From Shewanella decolorationis S12 (GTDB taxonomy: Bacteria > Pseudomonadota > Gammaproteobacteria > Enterobacterales > Shewanellaceae), in the NCBI RefSeq assembly GCF_000485795.1, contig NZ_AXZL01000058.1, forward strand, positions 62,001 to 126,000: 64,000 nt of DNA, given 5' to 3'. Below the pieces are notes generated by a model. The model did not search any database. It had not been told where the DNA came from and saw nothing but the letters and a program-made list of their open reading frames with translations. Within the stretch, counting starts at the first letter, position 1. Each line of letters begins with the position of its first letter. The position numbers and the translations under genes were made by a program. Of this stretch, positions 56,140 to 64,000 are shown piece after piece.

Positions 56140-56384
56140 ACGTTTGGGCTAATCCATGTCAATGTGATGTAAAACAGAATTGCCTTTTTCACCTAATCTT
56201 GTCAACCCCCAAACTGGATTATTTATAAACAAATCTTTCACAGCCATAAATTGACACCTTAACATTCAATATTATCAAGTTTTCCTAGGGTAAAAATGCG
56301 ATTTCATCAATAGAAAACTGTTAACGTAAACGTAATGCCGCACAAATACATCTGTTTTTAAACATTAAAATTCAATAAATTATA
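56140..56384. other. Intergenic stretch between thrL and the slyD side
   Basis: 245 bp, AT-rich, with the thr promoter region at its left end. I see no reading frame or hairpin of note. Confidence 0.5.
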
Positions 56385-56534
56385 TCAACCATATCGTAAC
56401 GCCTTTAGATTAAGCGATGTAAACCCACTTTCGAGACCAACAAACCGCAAGCGATAACCATCAACAATTTGGCGTAAATTCTTCACCAAATGACTGTTCA
56501 TCACGCCAACAAAAAGCTGTGCGATATCTAACAT
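56385..56534 (-). CDS. Possible small protein (49 aa), uncertain
   Basis: ATG-initiated reading frame of 49 residues starting MLDIAQLFVGVMNSHLVKNL and ending LNLKALRYG, divergent from slyD with about 70 bp between the starts. The sequence is mixed hydrophobic/basic without a signal peptide. The ribosome site is poor (GAAGTGG about 8 nt upstream). No family recognised. It might be real, or chance; I lean slightly against. Confidence 0.3.
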   Translation of the reverse strand: MLDIAQLFVGVMNSHLVKNLRQIVDGYRLRFVGLESGFTSLNLKALRYG

Positions 56535-56606
56535 AAGCCACTTCAAATTATCGCCAGCGCCCCAAAAGCACGTTATTATGCGCGCACATTCCGAACCGGA
56601 GGCGAT

Positions 56607-57269
56607 ATGAAGATCACCCAACACAGCGCGGTAACCATTCATTACCGTTTATCAGATCAAGAAGGCAGACTTTTAGAAGACTCTTTTGATGCCGAACCAA
56701 TGTTATATCTGCACGGTGCAGAAAACCTGATCCCAGGTTTAGAGGCTGCATTAGAAGGTAAAACCAAGGGCGAAACACTGGATGTGACAATCAGTGCTGA
56801 AGAAGCTTACGGTCCTTACCACGATGGTCTGCGTCAAGCCGTGCCATTAGAAGCGTTTGGTGATATCGAAGATATCGTTCCTGGTATGCGCTTTATTGCC
56901 GAAACCGAAATGGGTCAACGCCCTGTGCAAGTTGTCGAAGTCAAAGATGATGTCGTTATCGTTGATGGCAACCATCCTTTAGCGGGCCAAGCATTGAGCT
57001 TCAACATTGAAATCATCGATGTGCGAGAAGCGACAGCAGAAGAAATTGCCCATGGTCATATTCACGCCCACGGTGGATGTGGTGGTCATGGACACAGCCA
57101 TGATCATGACCACGGTGGCGGATGTTGTGGTGGTTCAAGTCATGATGCGGGTGGCTGCTGTGGCGGTTCTGATGACCATGGTCATCACCACCATGACCAC
57201 GATCATGAGGCGTGCGACACACCAAAAACAGGTTGTGATGGCAATGGTGGTTGCGGCTGTCGCGGCTAA
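56607..57269 (+). CDS. slyD: FKBP-type peptidyl-prolyl isomerase SlyD
   Basis: SlyD of 220 residues. The FKBP domain (about 1-70 and 120-150) has MKITQHSAVTIHYRLSDQEGRLLEDS and LPGLEAALEGKTKGE-like motifs, with the IF chaperone insert between. The C-terminus (about 150-220) is a long His/Cys/Gly-rich metal-binding tail: HIHAHGGCGGHGHSHDHDH and CCGG repeats, as in E. coli SlyD, which binds nickel for hydrogenase maturation. GGAGGCGAT lies upstream of the ATG. Terminator follows. Confidence 0.95.
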   Translation: MKITQHSAVTIHYRLSDQEGRLLEDSFDAEPMLYLHGAENLIPGLEAALEGKTKGETLDVTISAEEAYGPYHDGLRQAVPLEAFGDIEDIVPGMRFIAETEMGQRPVQVVEVKDDVVIVDGNHPLAGQALSFNIEIIDVREATAEEIAHGHIHAHGGCGGHGHSHDHDHGGGCCGGSSHDAGGCCGGSDDHGHHHHDHDHEACDTPKTGCDGNGGCGCRG

Positions 57270-57314
57270 TTTAGGCAGTAACGCCTAAAGCTCACTATCC
57301 AGAGCAAGATAATG

Positions 57315-57351
57315 AAGCACTTCCTTACACAAGGAGGTGCTTTTTTTATAG
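57315..57351 (+). terminator. Terminator after slyD
   Basis: Stem AAGCACTTCCTT-ACAC-AAGGAGGTGCTT with one G-T pair, followed by TTTTTTTAT. 45 bp after slyD stop. Confidence 0.85.
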
Positions 57352-57464
57352 GCAAATGTTTATAATCTAACCACAAATAGGGACGTTTTAGATAGATTTA
57401 GCATTTTAAACTTTAAAATCAGAATGTTAAAACCAATACACCTTCACCTCGCGACGGAGTGCAT

Positions 57465-57842
57465 ATGTTATCAAAACCTGTATATGAAGCTTTGCCCTAT
57501 GGTTATATGGCCTTAGGTTGCGTAAGTTTTATGTTACTCGACCCAGAGTATGCTTTAATGGCAGCCGTGATTGTGTTTCTTCTCGGGGCTAGAATTTACA
57601 ATCTACGCTCACAAAATCGGCGCACTGATCCCGTAAAACGTAGAAAAACGGGCTATATGCCAACAGCGATTTATGATTATTTACCCTTTATCTATCTCTT
57701 TACTGCCTTAGTTATTTTTAAGTTTTTCCCTAAAAGTCTTTATCCCTTACTGGCAATTCTATTACTAAGCTACAGCTTTTATATTCTTATAAGACGCTCG
57801 CTTTATCGTCGACATAAACTACCTGCGTCACCTCAATTTTAA
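57465..57842 (+). CDS. Hypothetical four-helix membrane protein
   Basis: Protein of 125 residues with four hydrophobic helices (about 12-27, 30-45, 71-90, 94-110) and a basic loop RSQNRRTDPVKRRKTGYMP between the second and third. No family recognised. The ATG at 57465 has GGAG 5 nt upstream; a GTG two codons earlier is less likely. Confidence 0.7.
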   Translation: MLSKPVYEALPYGYMALGCVSFMLLDPEYALMAAVIVFLLGARIYNLRSQNRRTDPVKRRKTGYMPTAIYDYLPFIYLFTALVIFKFFPKSLYPLLAILLLSYSFYILIRRSLYRRHKLPASPQF

Positions 57843-57852
57843 ACAATAAATT

Positions 57853-58030
57853 TAGGCCGTTTTGACGTTTCGAGATTAGATTTTGTTGGTTTTGGCAAGC
57901 ACTTGCTCGCGAAACGAGGAATGAGGTGTAATTGTTCTACTCAAATGACGAGCGGCACTTATAACCGAAAGTAAGAGCAAGAGCTTGCCAAACGGCTGCA
58001 AAAATAACCCTGAAACGTCAACACGCCCTA
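57853..58030. repeat. MITE-like palindromic element (about 178 bp)
   Basis: The ends are inverted repeats: left TAGGCCGTTTTGACGTTTC and right (complement) TAGGGCGTGTTGACGTTTC, agreeing at 16 of 19 positions. The arms extend about 48 bp, reaching a shared TTTGGCAAGC. The interior is non-coding. Related sequence is found at 36371-36409 and 58119-58138, and a matching end at 45971-45983. No transposase gene is nearby, so it is non-autonomous. The element probably forms a strong RNA hairpin. Confidence 0.6.
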
Positions 58031-58067
58031 GTCATTAGCAGAATCGCTGTTTAGAGCGTAGAAACAT

Positions 58068-58215
58068 TTGAAATTGCATTTTATGGGTTTGCAAGTTCAT
58101 CGAGGGGGTACGATTTTTTTCTATTCAAATGACGTGCGCCCTTTGCAACTTAAAGTAAAGCCGCTCCCTAAGGATAGGGTTTCGGTTACGTCGTCTGTTT
58201 ATATCGAATCACTTC
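58068..58215. repeat. Second, more diverged repeat-like segment
   Basis: Contains TTCTATTCAAATGACGTGCG (58119-58138), agreeing with TTCTACTCAAATGACGAGCG at 57935-57954 at 18 of 20 positions, plus weaker matches around it (CGAGGGGGTACGATT versus CGAGGAATGAGGTGTAATT). It lies directly after the MITE-like element, so it may be an older copy. A short reading frame crosses it but looks like chance. Confidence 0.45.
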
Positions 58216-58279
58216 ATTGCATAGAGCTTATCTTTAATGGGATACATACCTGTTAAATTGCGATAAAAAACATAAATCG

Positions 58280-58561
58280 CTAACATTCCTTAATCAGCTG
58301 TTGAATTTTTTCCCTATGACTTGGGGCCATATTCTTTAAATAGTTTGAACAACGTGTAATAGTGGCGATACTGACCTCGTATTCAGCCGCGATCTGCCGT
58401 TGACTCATCTCACCATCGAGCAATAATTGGAATACCTTTAATCGCCCAGCGATAGCGCTACGTTCTTCTTCTGTTAGCAATAAATGGAACAATACCGAGA
58501 GCTCATCATAGTTTCCATGGCTCAAAATTTTCTCTAAAACTAAGTCCCAATTGGCTCGCAT
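58280..58561 (-). CDS. trpR: Trp repressor
   Basis: TrpR of 93 residues. The HTH is GEMSQRQIAAEYEVSIATITRCSNYLK; the N-terminal helices carry LFHLLLTEEERSAIAGRLKVFQLLL. It binds tryptophan and represses trp, aroH-type and trpR promoters. Single gene; no target in the window. Confidence 0.93.
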   Translation of the reverse strand: MRANWDLVLEKILSHGNYDELSVLFHLLLTEEERSAIAGRLKVFQLLLDGEMSQRQIAAEYEVSIATITRCSNYLKNMAPSHREKIQQLIKEC

Positions 58562-58750
58562 AATCGCCCCAGTAGTATTGTTTAAGCATTACAACGGCAG
58601 TTTAGCAGATTTACTCTTCCGGCAAATAACTTGTTACGTTTATCCCATCTATCTAGACAAAAACTGACAAAATTGCTTCTAGTACATTAAGTTAATTTGT
58701 GTACAATAGCAGAGCAATGTCACACTTCGACGCTAATTTGTGAGAATACG

Positions 58751-59200
58751 ATGAAAAAATTACTCCTGACTCTCGTTGCCGGTACCTTATTGGCTTCAGC
58801 TGCACAAGCACACAATTTTGAAGATGCAAAGGACGCGATTGAATATCGCCAATCTGCATTTAGCCTGATTGCTTATAACTTTGGCGATATGGGCGCAATG
58901 ATGAAAGGTAAAAAACCTTTCGAAGCTGAAACCTTCGCAATGCGTGCCAACAATGTCGCCGCACTTTCGCACATTCCTTTCGAAGGCTTTATTGAAGGTT
59001 CAGATAAAGGCGATACCGAAGCGCTGGCCAAAGTATGGCAAGACAAGGCTGACTTTGACGCTAAAATGAAAACCTTCCAAGAAAATGCCGCTATTTTAGC
59101 GACTGTGGCTCAAAAAGGTGACCAAGCTGAAATTAAGCAAGCCTTTATGAACACAGGCAAGAGCTGTAAAGGTTGTCACGACGTTTACAAAAAAGACTAA
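58751..59200 (+). CDS. Cytochrome c' (periplasmic)
   Basis: Protein of 149 residues: signal peptide 1-20 (ending AQA), then a four-helix bundle ending with the heme attachment motif CKGCH (residues 142-146 approx.) and a final VYKKD. The single C-terminal CxxCH and the lack of an obvious distal methionine are typical of cytochrome c'. Function may be NO binding or electron transfer. Convergent with a cytochrome b gene, sharing a terminator. Upstream ATG 18 codons away lacks a signal-peptide logic. Confidence 0.9.
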   Translation: MKKLLLTLVAGTLLASAAQAHNFEDAKDAIEYRQSAFSLIAYNFGDMGAMMKGKKPFEAETFAMRANNVAALSHIPFEGFIEGSDKGDTEALAKVWQDKADFDAKMKTFQENAAILATVAQKGDQAEIKQAFMNTGKSCKGCHDVYKKD

Positions 59201-59221
59201 TGGCGAGTTGTCATGTCTAAT

Positions 59222-59252
59222 AAAAAAGCCTGCTACATGCAGGCTTTTTTAA
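59222..59252 (+). terminator. Bidirectional terminator between cytochrome c' and cytochrome b
   Basis: Stem AAAAAAGCCTGC-TACAT-GCAGGCTTTTTT, perfect, between two convergent genes. Confidence 0.92.
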
Positions 59253-59265
59253 TGTTGAGCATTTA

Positions 59266-59955
59266 CTAGAGCACTTGAACTATGGGCCACATCAAATAAG
59301 TAAACACCACCCCAGCAATAATTAACAGCACGATTAAGGCCAGCCACTGTGATTTGAAAACTAATTCAGATTCTGCTTTGGCATACTCAACCTTAGGCAC
59401 ACGTTTGTAACCACTGAGCATGGCTCCCACTAATTTGTCACCTTTAATGGCGTGTACCACAACCGCCAACACATGCACGGCACTCAAGGCTAAGATCAGG
59501 TTGAAATTCATCTTATGTAACCAAGTGAGAAACGAAGCAGTATCAGAGCTCACATAACTGTACAGTGGACCTTCAGTAAACACATCATCGGTAGCAAATA
59601 GTCCTGTGATTAGCTGTAAGCTGATAATGGCAATCAACACAATCACCATATAACCGCCCATCGGATTATGCCCTAAGACCACTGACACGCCCTTTGCGCG
59701 AACGTCTTTCAAATACTCAAACACCACCTTTGGATGATGCACGAAATGACTAAATCTCGCAGTATCACTGCCAATCAAGCCCCATAAAAGCCGAAAGCCA
59801 ATCAAGATCAACAGACTATAGGCAAAGATCTGGTGCCATTGCATTTCACCCACTTCGGCGCTCCACCAGAGTAAGGCCATGAGGGCCACCATGCCCCAGT
59901 GAAAAATGCGTGTGGGTAAATCCCAGACTTTAACTTTGATATGTTCGGTTTCCAT
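59266..59955 (-). CDS. Cytochrome b561-like / Ni-Fe hydrogenase b-type cytochrome
   Basis: Integral membrane protein of 229 residues with about five helices. Heme-ligand histidines are likely in RIFHWGMVALMALLWWSAE, MQWHQIFAYSLLI, and the later NFNLILALSAVHVLAVVVHAIKG. The VWDLPTRIFHWG N-terminus is typical of the cytochrome b/b6-type family that passes electrons from quinol to periplasmic c-type cytochromes. Convergent with the cytochrome c' gene, a natural partner. I chose the ATG at 59955, eight codons inside the longer frame. Confidence 0.88.
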   Translation of the reverse strand: METEHIKVKVWDLPTRIFHWGMVALMALLWWSAEVGEMQWHQIFAYSLLILIGFRLLWGLIGSDTARFSHFVHHPKVVFEYLKDVRAKGVSVVLGHNPMGGYMVIVLIAIISLQLITGLFATDDVFTEGPLYSYVSSDTASFLTWLHKMNFNLILALSAVHVLAVVVHAIKGDKLVGAMLSGYKRVPKVEYAKAESELVFKSQWLALIVLLIIAGVVFTYLMWPIVQVL

Positions 59956-60252
59956 AATACCTGCCACTCGACTGAACAATGAAATAAGTGAAGGTATTTT
60001 ATCGGGATCTAATGAAAAACTTAAAGTAAAGATAAGTAAATGATAGCAAAGACTGCGTAGTTATCCCATCAAATATGGCCTGTTCCGATAGCCAATACAA
60101 GCCTTTTCGACCAAGAATCCGCGAGATTTGTCTAAGCGATCAAATAACCAACGAACAGAACTAAACAGGGTTAAAAATGTGATTTAGATCTCGTTTTTAA
60201 GGGTGTAGATTGGTAATCTGAAATCGAAGGAACCAAATAGAAGGTGCAACAT

Positions 60253-60609
60253 ATGCTAAAGATTACGAGCAAACAACTAGAAGTCACTGCCCCAATCCGT
60301 GAACGCATTGAAAGCCGTTTTAATAAACTTTCTAGGCACGATGTGCAGTTGATTAATCCCCATGTCATCATCACAGAGGAGAAACCTGGTTTCAAAATTG
60401 AAGCATCGGTTGGCATCCCAAATGGAGAACTTTTTGCTCAAGCAAAACACGACAATCTTTATGCAGCCATTACGGCCATGGGTCAAAAATTAGAGAAACA
60501 ACTCAATCGATTAACCCATAAACCTGAAGCACAACGTTTCGCATCTATTGCTCATTCCGAAGATGCTGTCAATGTCGAGGATGATTACGAGGAGGAAGAT
60601 GCAGCTTAA
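60253..60609 (+). CDS. raiA: Ribosome-associated inhibitor RaiA (YfiA)
   Basis: Protein of 118 residues: MLKITSKQLEVTAPIRERIESRFNKLSRHDVQLINPHVIITEEKPGF, then NLYAAITAMGQKLEKQLNRLTHK and an acidic tail (EDDYEEEDAA), the RaiA-type tail that distinguishes it from HPF. It stops translation by binding the 30S A and P sites under stress. AAGGTG lies 6 nt before the ATG at 60253. A paralogue, hpf, is at 40432-40788. No gene follows for 1.2 kb. Confidence 0.92.
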   Translation: MLKITSKQLEVTAPIRERIESRFNKLSRHDVQLINPHVIITEEKPGFKIEASVGIPNGELFAQAKHDNLYAAITAMGQKLEKQLNRLTHKPEAQRFASIAHSEDAVNVEDDYEEEDAA

Positions 60610-60866
60610 GTTACTCGATGTTAGTGCGAGACCACATCACTTCGAGAGCATAAAGTAGATAAGGTTTAATAGGTCACATTTTTTAGCAAAAGTTTGATAG
60701 ACCATCCTAATGGTCAGTAAAAAGAGTGTGAACCTTTAAATAACTACTACACTTTACTAAGTGACAGCAGAATCGGAGTGATGTGAATTTCAAGTTAAAA
60801 CCGTTAAATATCATCACTAGAAGGAGTACGCCGCCACACTAAACTCACACTCAAAAACAGTGACAC

Positions 60867-60936
60867 AGGCAGTTACATTAAGGCAGTTACATTAAGACAG
60901 TCACATTACGGCAGTCATATTAATGCGGCCACATTA
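60867..60936. repeat. 14-bp tandem repeat, five copies
   Basis: Five head-to-tail 14-bp units: AGGCAGTTACATTA twice, then AGACAGTCACATTA, CGGCAGTCATATTA and ATGCGGCCACATTA. Decay is gradual along the array, as in slipped-strand duplication. Confidence 0.75.
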
Positions 60937-61435
60937 ATTCGGTAACGCCAAGCTGTAATATTTATGCGTTTCCCTCTGATTATCAAATAAGATGCGAGGT
61001 TACAAAAAAATAGAGACCGATAACCAACAACTAACGATAAACGCACTAATGGGTGTTAACACACGAGTCGATCATTAAGGAGTAACCTACTACATCGTAT
61101 TGCCAGTTTTAGTCTTACACACTCTTTGAGCCCAAATGTAATAATCAAGAGGAGGACGTTAGCAATAGAGCAACATAGGTACCATGAAAGACCACTTTAG
61201 GTGAATTAGCTTCTTAACAGTCAAACAATATGAGGAGGTTAATAGCGTTATCGGTAATATGAGCAAGTGGGCATATTACAAATTGTGAGTAAAAAAGAAT
61301 TTAGATAACACGGAACAAGGCGAGCTGCTTAACAGCAAAATACCCAGTACCTTTTTGAGTACTAATATAGGCCAGATTCCTTTATTTATATTCTGAAGTG
61401 TAATAGTAAGTGAAAATGTAAGTTGAAATAGTGAG

Positions 61436-61587
61436 TTAACTGCTGAATAAACAAAATCTAATATGATATCGGTTTGTTTATTCACAAAGCGTCAATAAAT
61501 CCTTTAATAACAATGCTCAATAACCTAGGAGGAATAGTTTGTTTGACCAGCTTTTCAACCAGCGCACCTTCGGGTGCGCTTTGCTTT
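61436..61587 (+). ncRNA. Possible small RNA or leader transcript
   Basis: Promoter-like TTAACT-17-TAATAT precedes about 115 bp that end at an orphan terminator. AGGAGG at 61527-61532 has a TTG six bases later, opening a 22-codon frame that runs through the terminator; that frame is not convincing. Treat this as a candidate only; no sequence family is recognised. Confidence 0.3.
61561..61587 (+). terminator. Strong UUCG-type terminator without an obvious gene
   Basis: AGCGCACC-TTCG-GGTGCGCT: 8-bp GC-rich stem with the very stable TTCG tetraloop and TTGCTTTTAT after it. The nearest plus-strand gene upstream (raiA) ends 950 bp away. Confidence 0.85.
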
Positions 61588-61802
61588 TATATCCCCAGCT
61601 CCCATAGTCGTTTAACTATTCACATATAAGCTCTAGCCTTATGCTTAAGCTGTGCTTAGTTGCCACAGGAAAGGTTTAAGCCAACTCCCCCTCCCGACTC
61701 CTCAATCTCCCGCGAAAAACCCCAGAGCCAAGCGTTAACCAAGCTTGAGTTTTAGTGTAGACTAACCCGTTCGTCTATAACTTAAAGCAAGGCATTGAAA
61801 TA

Positions 61803-62267
61803 ATGACTCAAGCGCTGTTTTATTTACTACCGCCGATGGGCGAGAACACGGCCCTTAGTGACATGTATCAATTGGCTTGCCGTCTAGCCCAACAGGGATT
61901 TATAAACCAGCAGCAGGTCTATATTCACTGTCAGGACAAGAACATCGCCTTTGAAATCGACGAGTTACTATGGCAGTTTGAACCCAGTGCATTTGTCCCC
62001 CATAACCTCAAAGGTGAAGGCCCCACTACTGGTTCACCCGTTGAAATCGGTTTTGACAGACTCGGTCCAAACAAAAGTCGCCAACTTCTGATTAATCTTG
62101 CAGACCAAGTGCCTCCGTTTGCGGTAAACTTTGGTCAAATCTTCGATTTTGTGGCTAATGACGACCAACATAAAGCGATAGCACGTGAACGCTACCGCCA
62201 ATATCGTGGCTTAGGGATTGAATTAACAACCCAAAATTTAGCAACACATCCACTTAATTTAGCTTGA
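61803..62267 (+). CDS. holC: DNA polymerase III chi subunit
   Basis: HolC of 154 residues, linking the clamp loader to single-strand-binding protein. Recognisable segments: ALFYLLPPMGENTALSDMYQLACRLAQQG, VYIHCQDKNIAFEIDELLWQFEPSAFVPHNL, and NFGQIFDFVAND. The holC-valS order is the same as in E. coli. Fifteen bp before valS. Confidence 0.93.
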   Translation: MTQALFYLLPPMGENTALSDMYQLACRLAQQGFINQQQVYIHCQDKNIAFEIDELLWQFEPSAFVPHNLKGEGPTTGSPVEIGFDRLGPNKSRQLLINLADQVPPFAVNFGQIFDFVANDDQHKAIARERYRQYRGLGIELTTQNLATHPLNLA

Positions 62268-62282
62268 GACAGATACGTTCCC

Positions 62283-64000
62283 ATGGAAAAAACATACGAT
62301 CCTCAGTCCATTGAGCAGACTCTTTACCAAAACTGGGAAGAGCAAGGTTACTTTAAGCCCCACGGCGATGCCTCACAGGGCAACTATTGCATCATGATCC
62401 CGCCACCCAACGTGACGGGTAGCCTGCACATGGGCCACGCTTTCCAAGATACCATCATGGATACCCTGATCCGCTACCAACGTATGAAGGGTAAAAACAC
62501 CCTGTGGCAAGTCGGAACTGACCATGCGGGTATTGCGACTCAGATGCTGGTTGAGCGTAAGCTTGAAGCCGAAGAAGGCAAGAGCCGCCATGACCTTGGC
62601 CGCGATGCTTTCATGGAAAAAGTATGGGAATGGAAAGCGCAATCGGGTGGCACCATCACTAAGCAGCTACGTCGTATGGGCGCCTCTGTGGATTGGGACC
62701 GTGAGCGTTTCACCATGGACGAAGGCTTGTCTAAAGCGGTTCAAGAAGTGTTTGTCCGTCTCTATGAAGACGATTTGATTTACCGTGGTAAACGCTTAGT
62801 GAACTGGGATCCTAAGCTGCACACCGCGATTTCAGATCTCGAAGTGGAAAACAAAGAAAAGCAAGGCCACATGTGGCATCTGCGTTATCCATTAGCCGAC
62901 GGCGAGCTGACCGCAGACGGTAAAGATTACCTCGAAGTCGCCACCACGCGTCCTGAAACTATGCTGGGTGATAGCGCAGTAGCTGTTCATCCAGACGATG
63001 AGCGTTATCAAGCACTGATCGGCAAATTTATTCTGCTGCCTATCGTTAATCGTCGCATCCCTATCGTTGCCGATGACTATGTAGACATGGAGTTTGGTAC
63101 AGGCTGTGTGAAGATCACCCCTGCCCACGACTTTAACGACTATGAAGTCGGTAAACGTCACAAACTTCCTATGTTCAACGTGTTGACCTTAGATGCAGCC
63201 ATTCGTGCATCCGCCGAAGTCGTCAATACTGATGGCACAATCAATACTAGCTTAGATGGCAGCCTGCCAGAGCGTTATGCAGGTTTAGATCGTTTCAAAG
63301 CCCGTGATGCCATTGTGGCAGAGTTTGAAACTTTAGGTCTGCTCGAAAAAATCGCGCCACACGGCCTAAAAGTGCCCTACGGTGACCGCTCAGGCGTGGT
63401 TATCGAACCAATGCTGACCGACCAATGGTACGTTGCCGTTGCGCCTATGGCCAAAACCGCAATCGAAGCCGTTGAAAATGGCGATATTAAGTTCGTGCCA
63501 CAGCAATACGAAAACATGTACTTCTCTTGGATGCGCGACATTCAAGATTGGTGTATCTCTCGCCAATTATGGTGGGGTCACCGCATCCCTGCTTGGTACG
63601 ATGCGAACGGTAAGGTCTATGTCGGCCGCACCGAAGCTGAAGTGCGTGCTAAGCACAATATCGATGATGCTATCGCCCTGCGCCAAGATGAAGACGTACT
63701 GGATACTTGGTTCAGCTCTGCCCTGTGGACATTCTCGACCTTAGGCTGGCCTGACAATGTTGAAGATTTAAAAACCTTCCATCCAACCGACGTGTTGGTA
63801 ACGGGTTTTGACATCATCTTCTTCTGGGTTGCCCGTATGATCATGATGACCATGCACTTCATCAAAGATGAAGACGGTAAGCCACAGGTGCCATTTAAAA
63901 CCGTTTATGTGACAGGCCTTATCCGCGATGAAGCGGGTAACAAGATGTCAAAATCTAAGGGCAACGTACTTGACCCATTGGATATGATTGACGGTATCGA
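62283..64000 (+). CDS. valS: Valine-tRNA ligase (3' end outside window)
   Basis: Class I aminoacyl-tRNA synthetase, charging tRNA-Val. The window holds the first 570 or so residues: [20 protein letters not shown], the HIGH-type motif [15 protein letters not shown], the editing domain (about 190-340, with [14 protein letters not shown]), the [17 protein letters not shown] region and KMSKSKGNV just before the window edge. The frame runs open to base 64000. Starts 15 bp after holC. Confidence 0.97.
   Translation, partial: MEKTYDPQSIEQTLYQNWEEQGYFKPHGDASQGNYCIMIPPPNVTGSLHMGHAFQDTIMDTLIRYQRMKGKNTLWQVGTDHAGIATQMLVERKLEAEEGKSRHDLGRDAFMEKVWEWKAQSGGTITKQLRRMGASVDWDRERFTMDEGLSKAVQEVFVRLYEDDLIYRGKRLVNWDPKLHTAISDLEVENKEKQGHMWHLRYPLADGELTADGKDYLEVATTRPETMLGDSAVAVHPDDERYQALIGKFILLPIVNRRIPIVADDYVDMEFGTGCVKITPAHDFNDYEVGKRHKLPMFNVLTLDAAIRASAEVVNTDGTINTSLDGSLPERYAGLDRFKARDAIVAEFETLGLLEKIAPHGLKVPYGDRSGVVIEPMLTDQWYVAVAPMAKTAIEAVENGDIKFVPQQYENMYFSWMRDIQDWCISRQLWWGHRIPAWYDANGKVYVGRTEAEVRAKHNIDDAIALRQDEDVLDTWFSSALWTFSTLGWPDNVEDLKTFHPTDVLVTGFDIIFFWVARMIMMTMHFIKDEDGKPQVPFKTVYVTGLIRDEAGNKMSKSKGNVLDPLDMIDGI

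Larger units (their letters stand above)
60610..61802. other. Large non-coding interval between raiA and holC
   Basis: 1.19 kb without a convincing gene (one 69-codon frame on the minus strand has poor codon structure). It holds a 14-bp tandem repeat (60867-60936), AT-rich sequence, a possible promoter near 61436, an AGGAGG sequence at 61527-61532 and a strong orphan terminator at 61561-61587. It could include a small RNA gene; I cannot confirm one. Confidence 0.5.

Noticed and set aside
58068..58256. A 62-codon plus-strand reading frame after the MITE-like element
   Set aside because: It runs through repeat sequence related to the element before it, has no good ribosome site, and shows no domain.
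58679..58710. A possible Trp operator near trpR (CTAGTAC..GTTAA..GTAC)
   Set aside because: It has a half-site like the Trp operator, but the other half is not matched; too weak to call as autoregulation.
61276..61485. A 69-codon minus-strand reading frame in the raiA-holC gap
   Set aside because: AT-rich sequence gives a hydrophobic, low-information translation; ribosome site is poor and no neighbour supports it.

Overview
The window reads as chromosomal DNA of a Shewanella species (Gammaproteobacteria, Alteromonadales). Supporting signs are the gene order yggT-yggU-rdgB-hemW, the yggL-trmB/mutY-yggX neighbourhood, several families common in Shewanella (DUF3634, DUF2884, DUF4426, a TIGR02922-like protein), periplasmic cytochrome c' beside a b-type cytochrome, several chemoreceptors, and MITE-like repeats. 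I see no prophage, transposase gene or CRISPR array. Most of it is ordinary core genome with a few accessory blocks.

Layout. 1-5.0 kb (+): yggT (cut by the window edge), yggU, a DUF4426 protein, rdgB, hemW and a secreted DUF885 protein. 5.3-6.6 kb (-): a LysR regulator and a probable 38-residue small gene with its own terminator. 7.0-11.6 kb: trmB-yggL-glsB-yggN (-) divergent from mutY-yggX (+). 11.7-12.8 kb (-): YceI and cytochrome b561. 13.1-13.4 kb: tRNA-Phe and tRNA-Thr with promoter and terminator. 14.2-24.4 kb (-): about twelve tightly packed genes: DUF523/DUF1722 protein, MerR regulator, photolyase, NTF2-like protein, SDR, FAD oxidoreductase, DUF1365, Cfa, DUF2878, chalcone-isomerase-like protein, DUF3833 lipoprotein and a small lipoprotein. 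This resembles light or singlet-oxygen membrane-lipid regulons, and two 10-bp palindromes lie at its head. 24.5-34.2 kb: a coiled-coil hypothetical, RhlE-type helicase, PAS-GGDEF-EAL protein, Lon-like protease, an OYE reductase divergent from its TetR regulator across three matching operators, and a small hypothetical. 34.5-45.9 kb: two chemoreceptors, a YebC-family protein, a cysteine hydrolase behind a threonine-rich leader and attenuator-like hairpin, a histidine kinase/response regulator pair, HPF, a Fur-box-preceded DUF3649-PepSY-DUF3325 operon, and an OsmC protein. 46.1-51 kb (-): a tricorn-type protease, a periplasmic solute-binding protein and a small lipoprotein. 51.2-56.1 kb (-): thrLABC with its attenuator. 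56.4-64 kb: slyD, a small membrane protein, a repeat cluster, trpR, cytochrome c', cytochrome b, raiA, a 1.2 kb non-coding stretch, holC and valS (cut by the window edge).

Most worth following up are: (1) a second threonine-rich leader peptide plus terminator, laid out like a transcription attenuator, in front of an isochorismatase-type hydrolase and separate from the genuine thrL of the thr operon; (2) the twelve-gene photolyase/lipid operon led by a MerR protein in which I find no cobalamin-binding motif, with paired TTGTACAA palindromes upstream; (3) the MITE-like repeat family; and (4) the orphan terminator and 14-bp tandem repeat between raiA and holC.
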